DNA of 64,000 nt, taken from positions 4,466,501-4,530,500 of the forward strand of contig OY987251.1 of NCBI GenBank assembly GCA_963920765.1, in the 5' to 3' direction. Below, one piece after another: positions 44,314 to 57,296 of this stretch. Positions within the stretch are counted from its first letter, which is position 1, and each line of letters starts with the position of its first letter. A model generated the notes under the pieces. The model saw only the letters and a program-made list of their open reading frames with translations, did no database searches and was not told the DNA's origin. The position numbers were made by a program, and so were the translations under genes. Source of the DNA: Ulota crispa. Taxonomy: Eukaryota > Streptophyta > Bryopsida > Orthotrichales > Orthotrichaceae.

Positions 44314-46822
44314 GGCGTTTCAAGATTGGATTTGTGATGCTAAAACTAGACTTCAAAAAATATTATCCAAAAACACAAACTATTAAAAATAGCAACTTCG
44401 TCAAATTTAATAGCAACTTAGTCAAATTTTATAAAAATTTAAAGAATTATGGCGACCCAAATCTGGTCGCTTGGGCATTTAGAGGTTACTCCTTAAAAGT
44501 CGAAGTAGACGGTTTCCGTCCTTTTAGTGGGGAAAAAATAGTTTTTAGGTTGACAAAAAAGCTTTTTGCATCCATTTTTTTCTTCAAAAGTGGTCATGGA
44601 GAAGTGCTCCATTTTGAAATGTCAATAATAGATTTGTAAATTACCCCCACATTTTTTAAACTCTAATTTGTGAGAAGATTGACAATTATGGTTGAAGGTT
44701 CCATGTTGCCCTAGTTATAATTTTTGTGAGGGCAGCTTGCAATATTGATTTTTGCAACTTTCAAAAATAATAAATAATATGTGGGCAGCATTGTAGAGAT
44801 CATTGTCCACTGTTCTTGGGTAGGCACAGTGACCACCCCGGTGTTTAGGGATTAAAGCAAAAATATCATCCAATTTTACTCTTTTTTGTTTCCCCAGAAG
44901 GTTTGAAACCTCCTATTACAAATAGTAGTAAAGCCTTGTTTCATCAAAGGCAACTAGCACAGTTGACAAACAATTAAATTGCACTTTGGTGGAAAAGTTT
45001 CCACATGATTTATATCACACACTAAGGGAGTTAGTGTTTGGGAAGAAATTTTAGGGCCACTTCACACCATGGCCAAAGGTCAAGAGGGTCAAGAGGTAGT
45101 CAATTTTCACCAATAGAATGCAAGAAACTATAACTTTGGCCTTTGAACTCTTCACATTAAAAATCAAAGTTCAAAATCTATATCTCTAAACTACATATAC
45201 AAAATCGTTTTTTCAACGAAAACGCCTCTGAAAGAAAAAAATTTGGGCTAGGCAAAAGTGGAGACCCAATTTAAGGTCACAAAGACATCAATTTCTTTCA
45301 TGAAATAATCAAAAATTGACAAAATCTTAACAATTAGAACGGAAATTCTAATTTATGCCATGGATCTAAATTTTTGAACTTGGTTTTTGGAGGTTGTGCC
45401 AAGAGTTTGAACTTTAGCTTTTAAAGGCATCACATAAAAGTCAACCAAAGGTTTCAAACACAACATTTTGTTGCGTACTTTCAACCCATTTCTTTGGTCT
45501 CCCAACAATGTTTGGCCACTCAGTCCCACTCCTCAACTTCACCTGCCACAGTATGAATGGAGTCCTTGGCTTTGTCAGCTAAAATTGGGCATTTCCAGTT
45601 TTCAAATGGTTTTTTACAAACATCACATGATATTCTCTATTTTTACAGCATAATCATACTGAAGTGTAACGTAACTAAGTTTTTGAAAAGCAAACCAGCT
45701 TTTTGTCCAGTGCTTATAAACTTCAACCAGATTGTGTGCAATTTCAACCGACTGGCAGTACACTAAATATCGGTTCTCCCTGGCCTCATACCGATAATGG
45801 CAGTCACAATGAATTTCACACACCACGGAGAAATGTAGCCTGGCAGCAAAGTGGGGGATAAAATGTTTCACTGCAGTAGATGGTGACGGTTTAAAGTTTG
45901 CAAGAAAATGGCAAGAAGAAGGCTCAGAGATGTGGACATTCTCTGTATAGAGCATGCACGGCACTAAGCTTTTGGTACCTCCCAACAGAGATCACTGAGA
46001 TGGAGATTGCACTAAAAAGGATTCTAGATTCCTTTTACAGCGCCGTTGAGAGAATCCTCAGAGAAAGTTATGAGATGAGGAAGAAGCGAATTTCCAAGCA
46101 AAAATCTAAGAAAAGAACACAAAAGAGAGAGAAGCGAACACCAAAATTGTAGAAAGCTGGCACAGATCTGAGATAGTCGGCTCGAAAACCGACCATCTAA
46201 GGGCTCATTCCCCCTTTTTTTTTAGGGTTTTCCGTGGATGGTTGGATTTTCAGTTCATTTCTGAAACAGAGAGAAATAGATGCGGAATGTAACATAAGTT
46301 GTTTCATACTTTTTGAAGCATTTTTGAATTACTTATGAATTTTTAAAATGCATATATCATAGGTCTCTATTTATGATCCTAGACCTTTCAAGGACCATTC
46401 ACTTGTAAGTTGTGAAGAGATTTGGGAAAGCAAGGAGAATGATTGGCTCTTGCAATTAAAAACACATATTCTTTCATGCATTCAATGAGTTGTAAGAGGC
46501 CAATGTAAGAACCACTACTGCACCATTTCACAACAAGCTACTGGATTGTTCGAAATGTGCAAACGGTTTATGAGTGTACTACATTAGTAGCAAATCTGGA
46601 TTTGCAGGCGCGGCGAGACGGAATGGAAGGTGCAGCGCGGATCGAGACTCGTAGGCACGAGCACCCTTTACAATTTTGGACCAATCAAGGTCTCCAAGTT
46701 CAAATTTGAACTCAAAATTCTCAAATTCAGCTCTTTTAATGATAGAAATCTAAAATTTACCCCTCGGGATGTGCATGTACAATAAACCCCGGTGTGCCCG
46801 TATCAATTCCCTTCTATATCCT
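44314..46822 (+). other. AT-rich intergenic stretch, nothing assigned
   Basis: No exon-like sequence, clear inverted-repeat ends or tandem arrays were found. Open frames at 44334-44639 and 45898-46152 (the latter Lys/Arg-rich) have no recognised domain and no supporting neighbours. A small GC-richer patch at 46600-46660 is unexplained. Confidence 0.45.
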
Positions 46823-47053
46823 ACACTAAATATTGCGTTTGGGTTGCCTCACACTAATTCTCATATCTTACACTTTTACTGCTATATAAATGATTTCCAT
46901 CACTAATTAATGCAAAAAAACCAGTTCTAAGGGGCCTTGCAACCACTACAACGTTGTTGCAAAAAAATTTAACATGATTCAAGCTGTAAACCATGTGAAA
47001 TCCAAGCATGGTCATCCATTAGTGTGGAGCAACCTAAATGCAATATTGAGTGT
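46823..47053. mobile_element. MITE with ~26-bp TIR, copy 2
   Basis: Ends 'acactaaatattgcgtttgg' and 'ctaaatgcaatattgagtgt' are inverted. It shares ends and the internal 'aaaccatgtgaaatcc' with the copy at 14711-14990. The two copies differ in length by about 50 bases. Confidence 0.6.
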
Positions 47054-49750
47054 ACATAAATTGAAATGCAGGTTTGGGCAAATGAAGGATGAGGTTTGGA
47101 AAGACGTGGGCCCGGTCCTATTCACATTTGAATCAGGTTCGGGTTAGATATGGGTTAGGTTTGGGTTAGGTGTGGATTAAGTTTGGGTCAGGTTTGGGAG
47201 AAAGTCGAGGCAAGTTTGGCAAAACAAAGGCAGAGTTCGAAAAAGCTCTGGAGCTCACTCCTAAGTGCATTAACTTAGGGTTTGCTGCGCTAATTGCTTC
47301 ACAATTGATTGCACGGCAAATTCTTGGAATGCTGCTGCGCTTGCGGGTCACGAGTGGAGCATCTCCTATTGCAATGGTTCCTTGCCCAAAGAATCCAGAT
47401 CGTAACAGCTTGATTAGACTCTAATGCGCGCAGGTTTGGATTTGTTCTTTTAATTGGCAAGTTTAGAGTTTTGCACGGGTGAATGTGAGAGTGTTTTTTG
47501 AGGTGTGAGATTTTTGGAGGACTTCTTATGTCTCTTACAATTCTAGAATGATTCCAAACCTTTCATTGCGCGGCTTGATGTGCATATTCTGTTGGGTTGC
47601 TGCGGCATCAGTCTCGCACTAGTGCTTCTCTTTTTGCATATCCAAAGTTGAGCTGAGTGCAAAGGATGATTTCCTTATATCAAGTTCTAATTCTTTGTTG
47701 TGTTTATCTCAGTTTTTTATGTCCAAAATACTTAGGATTTGCGCATATTGAATGCGCAACTTCACGTTTTGTGGATTGCGTTTTGCTTATCCGGTGATAT
47801 TATTGGGTTTTTATAATGGTAGGTCAAAATTTTTTGTGTTTGCCATTGTGATTGGGGAATTAAGTAGATTGAAATTCATATGTTTATTTTACAAGATTAA
47901 GGAAATCATCATATACAACATTCTTTAGAATTTCATATAAATGATATGTCAAGCAAAGGAGTGTTAAGATAAGTATTATATTAATACGCTAGCTCTCCAC
48001 TATAGTTAACTAGAGTTCATTAGAGTTTACTTTAGTTAAAGTATCTCGTGAACCAATAATAGAAAAGGGCTTTTACTTTATATCTTCTCTCTTTAGTATG
48101 TCAATGGGAACCTACTTGGGTTAAGATATACTTGACATATACTTCCATATTTTAGATACATTTCTCTTTGTGGCTTTGTTGTGTTCCCTTTGTAGCTTTG
48201 TTGTGTTTTTTGTTCCTAATGATTGCAGATGTTCTCAGAGGTAGAGTGAAATCTAGAACTATGTAAAGTTGTTTTTTGGAAGATCTCTTGAATGAGAGCA
48301 AATTGGCAGTGCTCTACTGGAAGGTTAGTTTCTTTAATTTACAATGACGTCATAAATCTTGTTGTTCATTTGTTTTTTCTCTGACTAGTGTCAAACTCTC
48401 AATTCCTTGCAATTTAGAACCCTAGCCTCTTTTGCTAATAATTGGGTAGTCTACCCTTCACAGCTGCTAAATTGATAAGCACAAATACAATTAATATTAC
48501 TGAATTGCTTTCGAGGAATTCTTAAAAGCTTGAGAAAAATTAGGCCCACCATGCATTCAAGGACATACACATGTGTTTTGCACAAGTCTTGGCTACATAT
48601 GGTTGTTGTCCATCAAAAGTAGTAATTGATATCAACTCAGTGACATTGATAAGCTGTTGAAAAGTTGAATTATTGAGTTGAAAGTGCACAAAGATAGGTT
48701 TTACTTGAATGCATTAGGATTGGCAGTTGCGATTCCATGCCAATCCTAAGATTATTGCTTTTCCACCTTCTATCATTTGTAGGATTCTTCTTGAAGATTC
48801 TCTCATGTGAACTTTGAGAATTCTAGGATATATTTTCAAGGTTTTTGGCAAGGTATTTTGTCAAGGTTCCTGGTTTGAGAATTGTGTGCTTTTGAAAGCA
48901 GGCCATTGAAAGCAAGTGATGGATTGGGGTTACTCATTTTTTGTATTTGAATTGCTTTTGAGTTGCTTTCAAATTTTTTTTGCGTATTCTTTTGTATTAT
49001 GTTTGTATTGTTTCTGGTTTCATGCATAGTAGAGTCCTGGGCAATAAGTCGTAGTCCTTTTTAAAACCCCTCCCACACATTCAATCCTTCATCAAATTCA
49101 AAAGTGGTTATATATTTGAAAAGCTAGCTCAAGGGGACAAAATGTGTTAGAATTTGAAAAGTAAATTATTCTTATTTCATACTTTAATCCATGTCAAACG
49201 TAATTTTGCACCTAACCTTGTTTGTTCAAAATCTTCTCTATCATTGATTATCAGTGCAATGAATTCAATTTAAACCTTTAATGTCTTCAAGATGCCGTGT
49301 TAGTTTTTTTGTAGAAAGGGAGTATCTTGAACATTAGTATTTGTTCCCTCTTTGAATAGAAATATTGCATTTTTGTGGGTGTACATCAAATTTGAGTTAC
49401 TTAAAAATATTGAGTAATTAGAAGTAATTTAAGTAACTTTAAAAAATAAAAATAAAATAACTTATATTGTTTACTATAAACTAAAAGCATTTTATTACTT
49501 TGGTGAATTATTAATTACTAAATTTTGTATCAATAATTGCAACAATACTAACAATAGTAAAATTAGCTCAAAAATTTGTGATAGCATGTTTTCTCACCAA
49601 CTAGGCAAAATGAAATAAGTTGAATGAAATTTTGTTAAAGTCTCAAAAAAATTCAAGGAGAAACACAAGAAATATTTACTTAAATTTTTCTAATTTCAAT
49701 TCTACAAAAGATCTATTTTTTACCTTGAGAAAGATAAAATAATCAAACAT
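47054..49750 (+). other. Intergenic stretch, no gene assigned
   Basis: Bases 47130-47205 contain several 'ggtttgggttagg' words that resemble but do not match the plant telomere repeat. A frame at 47170-47424 has no recognised domain. The rest is AT-rich without supportable structure. Confidence 0.45.
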
Positions 49751-49821
49751 TTAACCCCTAAAGGACCAAGCCCTTTTTTCTATGAAAATCACTGAAAATT
49801 GCCACTTTTGGGGGGATGAAG

Positions 49822-50458
49822 GGTGAGAGTACACTAGAGGTATACCACTTTGGGTGTCACAACCCAAAAATGGAAGTAAACATGATTTTGTACTTGAAAT
49901 TGCTCAAAGTTTAAAGAGTTTTTTTAGATTTTTTTTGTTGTTTTCCTATTAACTATATGAGTTAAGTACATAAGATCATAATTAAAATTGTTAAAAAAAG
50001 CATTTTAAGTTGTAAAATTTGTACTTTTGTAGACCACTATTAAAATGTCACAATACTAGAAAAGTACTAGAAAATTATGGAAAAGTACAAAAATTTTGGA
50101 CTTAGAGAAATCATATTCTTCCACCCTTACTTCACAAGAGACATCCATGGCTCTTCTATCTAAATTTGCATTCAAATTTCTAAAAACATCACAAATTTTT
50201 CAAATATCTACAAAAATAATGCTCATTTTTTGCTCATTTTTTGGCAAGGGATAATTTTTTGTGACTTATTATTTTTTCCTTACATGTGTTTATGATTCCA
50301 AATGATTGCAACTAGGTCTAGAATGGCTCAAAAACAAATTTCCAAAAAATGTTTTTCACAAAAGTTATTCAATATTTTTGTGTTTTTGATGTGTTTTTGT
50401 ACACTAAATATAGTAAAAATTGTGCCAAAAGTGGTACACCTCTAGTGTACTTTCACCT
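49822..50458. mobile_element. Nested TIR element inside copy C
   Basis: The left end GGTGAGAGTACACTAGAGGT and right end CCTCTAGTGTACTTTCACC are inverted over about 35-40 bases. At this place the intact TTAA copy at 32593 has uninterrupted sequence, so this is a later insertion of 637 bp. No coding capacity; the superfamily is unknown. Confidence 0.7.
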
Positions 50459-50949
50459 TGAATAGGAAAGTAGAAAAAAAAAGTTTTGTTAGTAAATTCA
50501 ACCGTAAGATCTTGCTCTAGACTACGGGAGGTACTTCTAGAAAAAAAATCAACTTGTTTCAAATTGTGAGGAGTGAAATATCAACATTTGAAGTGAAGAA
50601 AAAAGTTTTTTTCCTTGCTACCCAAAAATTTTAGAAGCCTTTGACTACTCTTTAAGCAAAAAAATTATCCTACACAAAGTTGAGGTTTATTTTATCCATG
50701 TAGAAGACCAAGTTAGGTACATGTGGGAGAATTTTCAAATGAATTGAAGGTTGCAATCATACTTTGTAAAATCCTACAATGCCAAAAAGTTGTGAAATTT
50801 GCAAGTACACTAAGCAAAATTGGAGGCTTTATGAAAAATTCAGAAATTTGAATTACAAGAATCTCAACAGTGCAAAGAAAAGACTCTTAGTATAATACCA
50901 AGTAAAATATAAAAACAAAAAAAAACCATACATAACCCATTCAAAAAAA

Positions 50950-51340
50950 TCAAAGTTCAAATTTTTTATATGAGGCAAGTGAAATGGGGGTTTAGGGTCC
51001 CATAACCCGGGCCCATTCCACCCCCCTTGTACTCTGTCTTCTTGCCTCCATTGGTTGGGGAACCTCCACAACCCTCCCCCCTTCCCTTGTATTGACAGGT
51101 GTCCAAGACTGATCCTACGACTCCACTCCCTTCTCTAGACCATTTGAGGTGGCAATTTTTGGTCTCATGGGCCCACCCTCCCAAGCAGCTTGTGGTCCCA
51201 CACTCTCTTATTCCTTGCACCAACTTGCCAACCATACGTAGTCAAGCTAGGTTTTTATTGGCTCCCCCCTTTTTCCTCCTCTGCCCAACTTGCTGCATCT
51301 GCTATCCTTTCATGGTGCCCAATTTGGAGGTCAACTCTCC
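50950..51340. other. GC-richer foreign stretch inside TTAA copy C
   Basis: This stretch has no counterpart in the 918-bp copy and is markedly richer in G/C, with words such as 'cataacccgggcccattcc' and 'gtctcatgggcccaccctcc'. Short open frames on both strands have no recognised domain. It is probably an insertion or captured fragment of unknown origin; I could not find its exact edges. Confidence 0.45.
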
Positions 51341-51704
51341 ACTACACTAGGAAGGTACTACTCGGGCTGCCCATTCTCACCCATTTTTCAAAATTCATGC
51401 ATAACTTCTTCAATAAATGTTGGAATGAAGAAAAAATTAGATGCTCATATAGATGTTAGAATTCCTCACCTTCAACAAAAGTTTCTAAAAATCACACAAA
51501 GTAGTTTAGCTATAGGTACATGCCCGAAATCCCATTTGTCCCTTAAGGGGACAATGGTCCTTTAGGGGTTAATAAAGGGAATGACTAGGGAGACACCCCC
51601 TTTCCCTAATTTTTTCTCCTTTTTAAAATTTGGCACAATCATCCACCTCACACAATGGCAATGGATGGAAAGAGAGTTTTGGATAATCTCCTTTACCTCT
51701 TTAA

Positions 51705-51928
51705 CCCTTGAACGGCTTGAAAGCCCTTTGCGGCCGTATGTACGGTCATATGTATGGGTGTATTTGAGGTGCTCTGAAGGCTTTCCAATTTTTTTTATGC
51801 ACCCACTATCATACAACCCTTTAATATGTATGATTGTAAGACTTAATTTCCAGCTGATTCAAACTTTTGAATATTGGTTGCAACTGTATTTGGTACCATA
51901 TCTCCAAAGCCCAAGGGCCCTTTTGGGG
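51705..51928. mobile_element. 224-bp TTAA-flanked MITE
   Basis: It starts CCCTTGAACGGCTTGAAAGC and ends CCCAAGGGCCCTTTTGGGG, with TTAA on both sides (51701-51704 and 51929-51932). The ends resemble the ~920-bp TTAA family but are diverged. It may be an internally deleted relative. Confidence 0.55.
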
Positions 51929-52014
51929 TTAAGATTGGTGTGGAAGGACTCCAAGAAGGCTTTTAAAAACCCTTATGAATCTTAGAAACTCTAACTCCTA
52001 GTTTTTAAATTTGT

Positions 52015-52070
52015 ATCTTGGTTAAATCAAATTCATATCTTGGTTAAATCAAATTCATATCTTGGTTAAA
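52015..52070 (+). repeat. 25-bp tandem repeat, three units
   Basis: Three nearly identical units of 'tatcttggttaaatcaaatt' plus five bases follow directly on one another. No function suggested. Confidence 0.85.
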
Positions 52071-52151
52071 TTTTACAACACAAAATAAATAAAATGATGC
52101 TTCTAATACTTATGTAGTGTGTTTGTATGATGTAAGATTGTATCATTAGTA

Positions 52152-52598
52152 AAAATATGAACCCTCCACAAGGCCTTTAAGAGTTGACACTCTTAACATT
52201 TATTGAGCCTAGGTTGAGTACATTAAAAGCGTGTGTGAAGTGTCTCTACCTTGTGTGACTTTCCTATTGTACATCACAAAAACTATGAATAGAAAATGGC
52301 AATCTAGTACTATGTCACAATTTATTATTTATTCTCCTACTATTGTACACAATCATCACTAATGTTACCCTCACAAGTACTAGGTTAAAGATTTTAATAT
52401 AGAGAAAAAGAACCATGGTAATACATACATGTAATTGTGACGCCCAATGAAAATTGGACATGCCAATGTGAACCACGATTGTAGACAAAGGCATAGTAGG
52501 GTGTAAGGAAATTTTATTACTCCAAAGTACAAATTAAAAAAATTAAAGAGACTCCTTGAGAGGGGTTCTTAGGGGCCTTGTGGAGGGCTCATATTTTT
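52152..52598. mobile_element. 447-bp TIR element
   Basis: The left end AAAATATGAACCCTCCACAA and right end TTGTGGAGGGCTCATATTTT are inverted over about 25 bases with one mismatch. The interior is AT-rich and non-coding. No clear target-site duplication was seen and the family is not identified. Confidence 0.65.
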
Positions 52599-54125
52599 TC
52601 TAATGTCAATCATAAGTTTGTTATTCTTAATTATTTTACATTCACTCTTTAATGGGATTTTTAGTTTTTATTATAAGATTGTAGGCACTTAATATGAGGT
52701 CTACTTTGTGGCAAACTAAATTATTAGTTGCAATAAAGTTAATGTTCAAAAAAAACTTGCAAGAAGTTGAGGTGCGTGTGTTTTTTACTTTGCTGTATTT
52801 TCAATTTGTAATTGCTGATATGGATTGAATCCAAACTTTTGTAAATTATATACTAGACTTGTATAAGAAAATGGTTTGTTCTTATTGTGATAGCTTAGGA
52901 AGTACTTATCCTCATGTTGGCATTCAAATAGACTTAAAACACCAAGAAGATGACTCGTTTTTGTTCCACTGAGATTTAGTTTGTAGTTCCTTAAGGTTGT
53001 TCGGAACAGGATGAAGAAATCATGTAGGTAATTTGCAAAAACACCCAAAACACATACATAGAGAGGAAAGGTAACCAGAAGATCTCTAGTCAACCGATAG
53101 GACTCCTAATTGTATCCTCCTTTCCTCATAAACGTTCCGGACTCCATGAAGGAGTGGCCTTTCCCTGTACCTCTTTCGGGTCCGGTCGCAAAACACACAC
53201 AAGTAACAAAAGTTTAGCCTCTATATCAAAGAGTTTTTGTGATTGGAGATTTAGGAAGGCACATGAAATCCTATCCTTCAAGACTTTAAAGTATCTGAAG
53301 TAGCACTAAACCAAACAACAAGACAAAAACACAAAGACAACAGGGTGCAATTACTTCTTCATAGCTAGTCCGGAAGTAGATCCAAACTAACGGGTCACGC
53401 AGTGAACCCCTACAACTCCAAATTACTACAATGACAAATCCTTCCTATCATAATTCCTAGTGCTAAGATGGTAACCAGATAATTAAAGGATCCCTGCTCC
53501 TTTGCTCACAATCACTCTTGGTGGTAGTGGAACCTCTCAACCGTCAACTAGCATGCATTGGGATTGCTATCCAAATTGCACCTACTCTAAGGCTGACTAT
53601 TCTTCACAAGAGTATCCGGATCATAAACCCAAATAGGAACTATCCCTTCATACACAAAGTTTTTCAACCATCTCAAACTTGCTCCAGAAACCAGATCAGA
53701 CAGGATCCGGGGTTGCTTCTCTCTCCTCGTTTTCCAACATGCACATTCCCATAAACAATATGCTAAGTGATCAATCCAGAACTCTAGAATAGGAAAACTT
53801 TGCTTGCATTAGGAGAAAACAAGGATACAAAAAGGCCCATGCACTAATTTCAATCAAGCTTCTAATAGCTAATCATTGAGAAACTAAAAAGTTTCTTTCT
53901 GAAAAGTTGTGGTCCTGGGAATGATAAGTGTCATTCCCCTTCAAAAAGTAGTGGTCCCGCCCCCTTAGCTGCAAAGTTCCAAAATTAATGGATTTGAGAT
54001 CCTATAATCCCAAATCCGAATGTTTGCATACACTAAACTAGGAAGTAACTACTGTTTACTCCTAGTGTTTAGCAAACTTTATTCTATTTATCCTAGTTAC
54101 TTCAGTTATTACTACCTTTGAGTAA
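52599..54125 (+). other. Intergenic stretch, possibly part of an old transposon
   Basis: From about 53100 the sequence changes character and becomes rich in 'tccgga'-type words, as in the region up to 56250. It may therefore be the downstream part of the element carrying the broken reverse-strand frame. An open frame on the minus strand at 52785-53093 has no recognised domain. No LTR or inverted-repeat ends could be placed. Confidence 0.4.
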
Positions 54126-56000
54126 CTAGGCGGTCTTCCTCTTCTTCTTTTGAGCAGTGGATACTGCCTTCCGCGCTGGCAGCTTCTGGCTTCTACTTGC
54201 ACCTTCACCCTTGGCAGGAATCTTACCTTTCCTCCTCCGGGTACTTTGAGCTGCAAGCCTAACTACTTCCGGATCAAAGTCATCGGATGAATCCAAACTC
54301 TCCAAATCATCCAAGGACTTTGAAGTCTCTCCATCACTTGTTGTTGCCTCAGCAAGAGAGTCATCCGGAAGATCAATCTTGATCGGAGACGCCTCGCTCT
54401 TGTCTGGAGAAAATGACTCCCTTGCACGCTTGACCGTCGTCTTCCTCTTCACTGGGCTAGATACCCGTTTTGTAGCCTGATCTTCCGATGTAGTGGGATC
54501 TTGGATTTGATCCTGGGATCCGGATGTTGACTTCTCTTCTTTGGTACCCAAGTTGATCTTGCTGGGTAGACGGCCAAATATTGGGGTCGTCACCTCCTCC
54601 TTCTCATTTGGTGTAGTTGGCTTTGGTGATTGCATGATAGGAGACTTTCGAGTAGGTGTAGCATCCTTACCTTGCCCAAAGCCTCCACTTTCATCTTGTT
54701 GGGCTTTAATACTTGCCAAGATGGTCCTCATCTCCATCAGCATCACTTCCATTGTCTCTCCATACTCCACCACAATTGAAACCATCTTGGCCCCAACTTA
54801 CAATCCTGCCTTCAAGGCTTCTGCCTCATAAAGCTTTGCTTTGGTTACCACGTCACCCGGATTCTTGACAAAGCACATGAGCTTAGCAATCTCCATGTTG
54901 GCCTCATGAGCTGCCTTGTCTCCCTCACTCTCATCATTTAACTTGCCTAGCAGGTCCTTTACATGCCTGGACAACTTGCCCACCTCCAATTGCAGCGAGG
55001 TTTTGAGTTCAATTATAATCTTCACCTCGGCAATCATGTCTTCCAATTTAGCCACTCCCAAGAGTTTGTGCATGTTTTGGTTATGCTCATGGTAGAGGCA
55101 TATCACCCACTGGACCACCTCCAGCTCCTTCAAAATTCCGGGAATAAGGTCCGCTTTAAACTTGTCTGTGTGTACAAGTTTGGGCACCTCTAAGGACTCA
55201 GCGGTGTCCTTCCCTTTACTACGGACCTCTTGGTCACCTCAACTTCCGGTGACTCCTCATTTGAGTTTTCCTCATCTTCCTCCTCTTCCGGTTCCGGGGT
55301 AATGTCATTTAGCCTCATTACCTCTGTCTTCTTCCATTCAAGACTCTCTCTATCTCTCAATAGCTCGTAGTAAGAATAGAGATGGAAGAGAAAAGGAGAA
55401 AGCCCAGAAAGCTTGGTGTTTCCTAATGCCCAGACTAGCCTTTCCACAAGGTTTCGGATCACTAACCCCCAATTCACTAGCCACTCTCCGCATAAGACAC
55501 CAAAGATGGTGTTGGCAAATGTGAAGGTAAGATAAGTAGGACGCTCCACAAGTAGAATGGGGATCAGGAACTCTAATACTCTCTTCTCCCTCTAGATTTT
55601 ACAATCCAAGATGGAGTAACCATTCTTAGCATGAGGTGTGTTAAGGAACTTCTCCTCAACGTACTTGTCATTCCAAGTAGCTAATTTGTTGCCCTTCCGG
55701 CCAAACCCATAAACCTCACTCCACACCTTAGAAGTCCAACTATCTGATCTAGCCTTCACGGTATTGTACCACTCGCTAGAAGGTTTCTTCATCAACTCCC
55801 TCACAATCTCCCCATCCCTCAGATTCTAAGGTACCTTGATCAACCCGTGGCACCCCATCTTCTTCAAATCCTCCTCCAAGAACTCCTTCTCCATAAGATC
55901 CTAGGGTATGCCCGGACAAATCGACCTAAGGGCTTTCACCATTGGAGCCTTGTCTTGTCTGGTCCTTCCCGTCGTTCTTGACACTCCGGATACTGAAGAA
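54126..56000 (-). pseudogene. Decayed transposon-like reading frame
   Basis: Four open segments on the minus strand (55804-55592, 55549-55190, 55187-54798, 54785-54126) line up as one ancestral protein. The first two are in one frame, separated by an in-frame TAG. The last two are in another frame, separated by a stop, with one frameshift near 55190-55215. Open but stop-broken sequence continues upstream to about 56000. The N-terminal half has a globular look (GFGRKGNKLATWNDKYVEEK). The middle is helical, and the C-terminus is a Ser/Lys/Asp-rich tail ending in KKKRKTA. The layout recalls proteins annotated as putative plant transposon protein; that is from memory and tentative. Confidence 0.55.
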
Positions 56001-56916
56001 TAGCTACAACTTGGATTACCGTACAGCCAAATTCACATAAGCTCTCAAGAAGGGAAAGAAGAGCAAGAAGCATAGAAGAGAAAGTAGGAAGAGAAGAATA
56101 AGAGATGGGAGGATAAGACTGTTCTTGCCTACCCCTGCATAATTACTGTCCGGGCCCATGATTAGTGTCACTACGGACCGTTGCACCTAATCATGAGGAT
56201 ATTAAACTGTTTTAGAATCCCTTCAAAGGTTCCGATAGGTGTAATTAGTGACCGGTGTACCTTTGATCATCTCTTGTACTATTCACACTATCCAAAAACC
56301 TTTAACTCCGGATTTTGGTTCTAAATTCCGGCTGACAATCCGGTTAAGACAGGAACCATGACATTCATTCTTATTTGATTTATCTAATCCGGAACTACTA
56401 TAATATACTGACCTTATTCTTTCATTAAATTTCCTATTTTGGTTTAAGAAAACAAAAAGTTTTAACAAAAGAGATTGGTTTATCTATATAATATTACAAT
56501 AGCCCTCTTTTCCTAAATTATAGGTTGTCACACTTACTCACATAGACTAGGTATAAGAGTTGAGAGGTAACATATATGTTGAATTACATGGAAAAAACTT
56601 AGTACTTATCAAGGATTAAATGTGGATCATGTATCTTTTTTAATTGCAAGCACATAATGACTCAAGTATTGGAGTTTGTCAATGCCAAGATTCTTGCAAA
56701 TATTGCAAGGCAATCATGGAAAATAGGATGTTATTAGTCACAAGGGTTAGAGGGCAAGGAATTTGATCCTTTTGGACAATTGCAAACTCCAACAATTTGA
56801 TGTAAAAAAAATTGATGATGTATACACTAGTACACTTGGATAGAACTCAAAGTGCCAATTTATGGTTTCATTGTTGTATGTTTTGGTTTTAATTTTTAAT
56901 ATTTATATATATAAAG

Positions 56917-57296
56917 AATTGCTAAAGCTACACCCAAAATTGCTAACGCCACACCCTCGTGAGCATGTAAATTGAGAATTTGATGCTAATTTTTTATGCA
57001 AGTAATCCATCATGCATTCAATTATGTCATTTCCACATCCTTGAAAGAAAGAAGAACAAATATTCTTATTATTGGAATTTTTATTGCACCTTAGTTAAAT
57101 TTGTGATGTATGATTGCTTTAAGTAATTCAAAAGTCCTATGTTTTTAATTTCAAATTTGTGCATCTCCAGTTTTTTTGAGTATAGGCTTAGAATGATAAA
57201 CAAGAAACAAATCTTTTAATCCAAATTTTAAAAAATCAGCATTAAATTTTCACATTTCATGCTAAAAGCATACCTTGGGGTGTGGTTTTAGCAATT
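56917..57296. mobile_element. 380-bp MITE with AATTGCTAAAGC ends
   Basis: The left end AATTGCTAAAGCTACACCC and right end GGGTGTGGTTTTAGCAATT are inverted with two mismatches. The interior is AT-rich and non-coding. The superfamily was not determined. Confidence 0.7.

Larger units (their letters stand above)
49755..51568. mobile_element. TTAA-flanked element, copy C, enlarged by nested insertions
   Basis: It starts CCCCTAAAGGACCAAG and ends GGTCCTTTAGGGG, with TTAA at 49751-49754 and 51569-51572. The outer parts align to the 918-bp copy at 32593-33510. The copy is 1814 bp because of an inserted inverted-repeat element (49822-50458) and a GC-richer foreign stretch at about 50950-51340. Confidence 0.75.

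Noticed and set aside
45898-46152. Small Lys/Arg-rich open frame as a gene
   Set aside because: 84 codons, no recognised domain, no splice partner or conserved neighbour. It is compatible with chance in this composition.
47130-47205. Possible interstitial telomere repeat
   Set aside because: The words are GGTTTGGGTTAGG-like and irregular, not the TTTAGGG unit of plants, and the run is under 80 bases.
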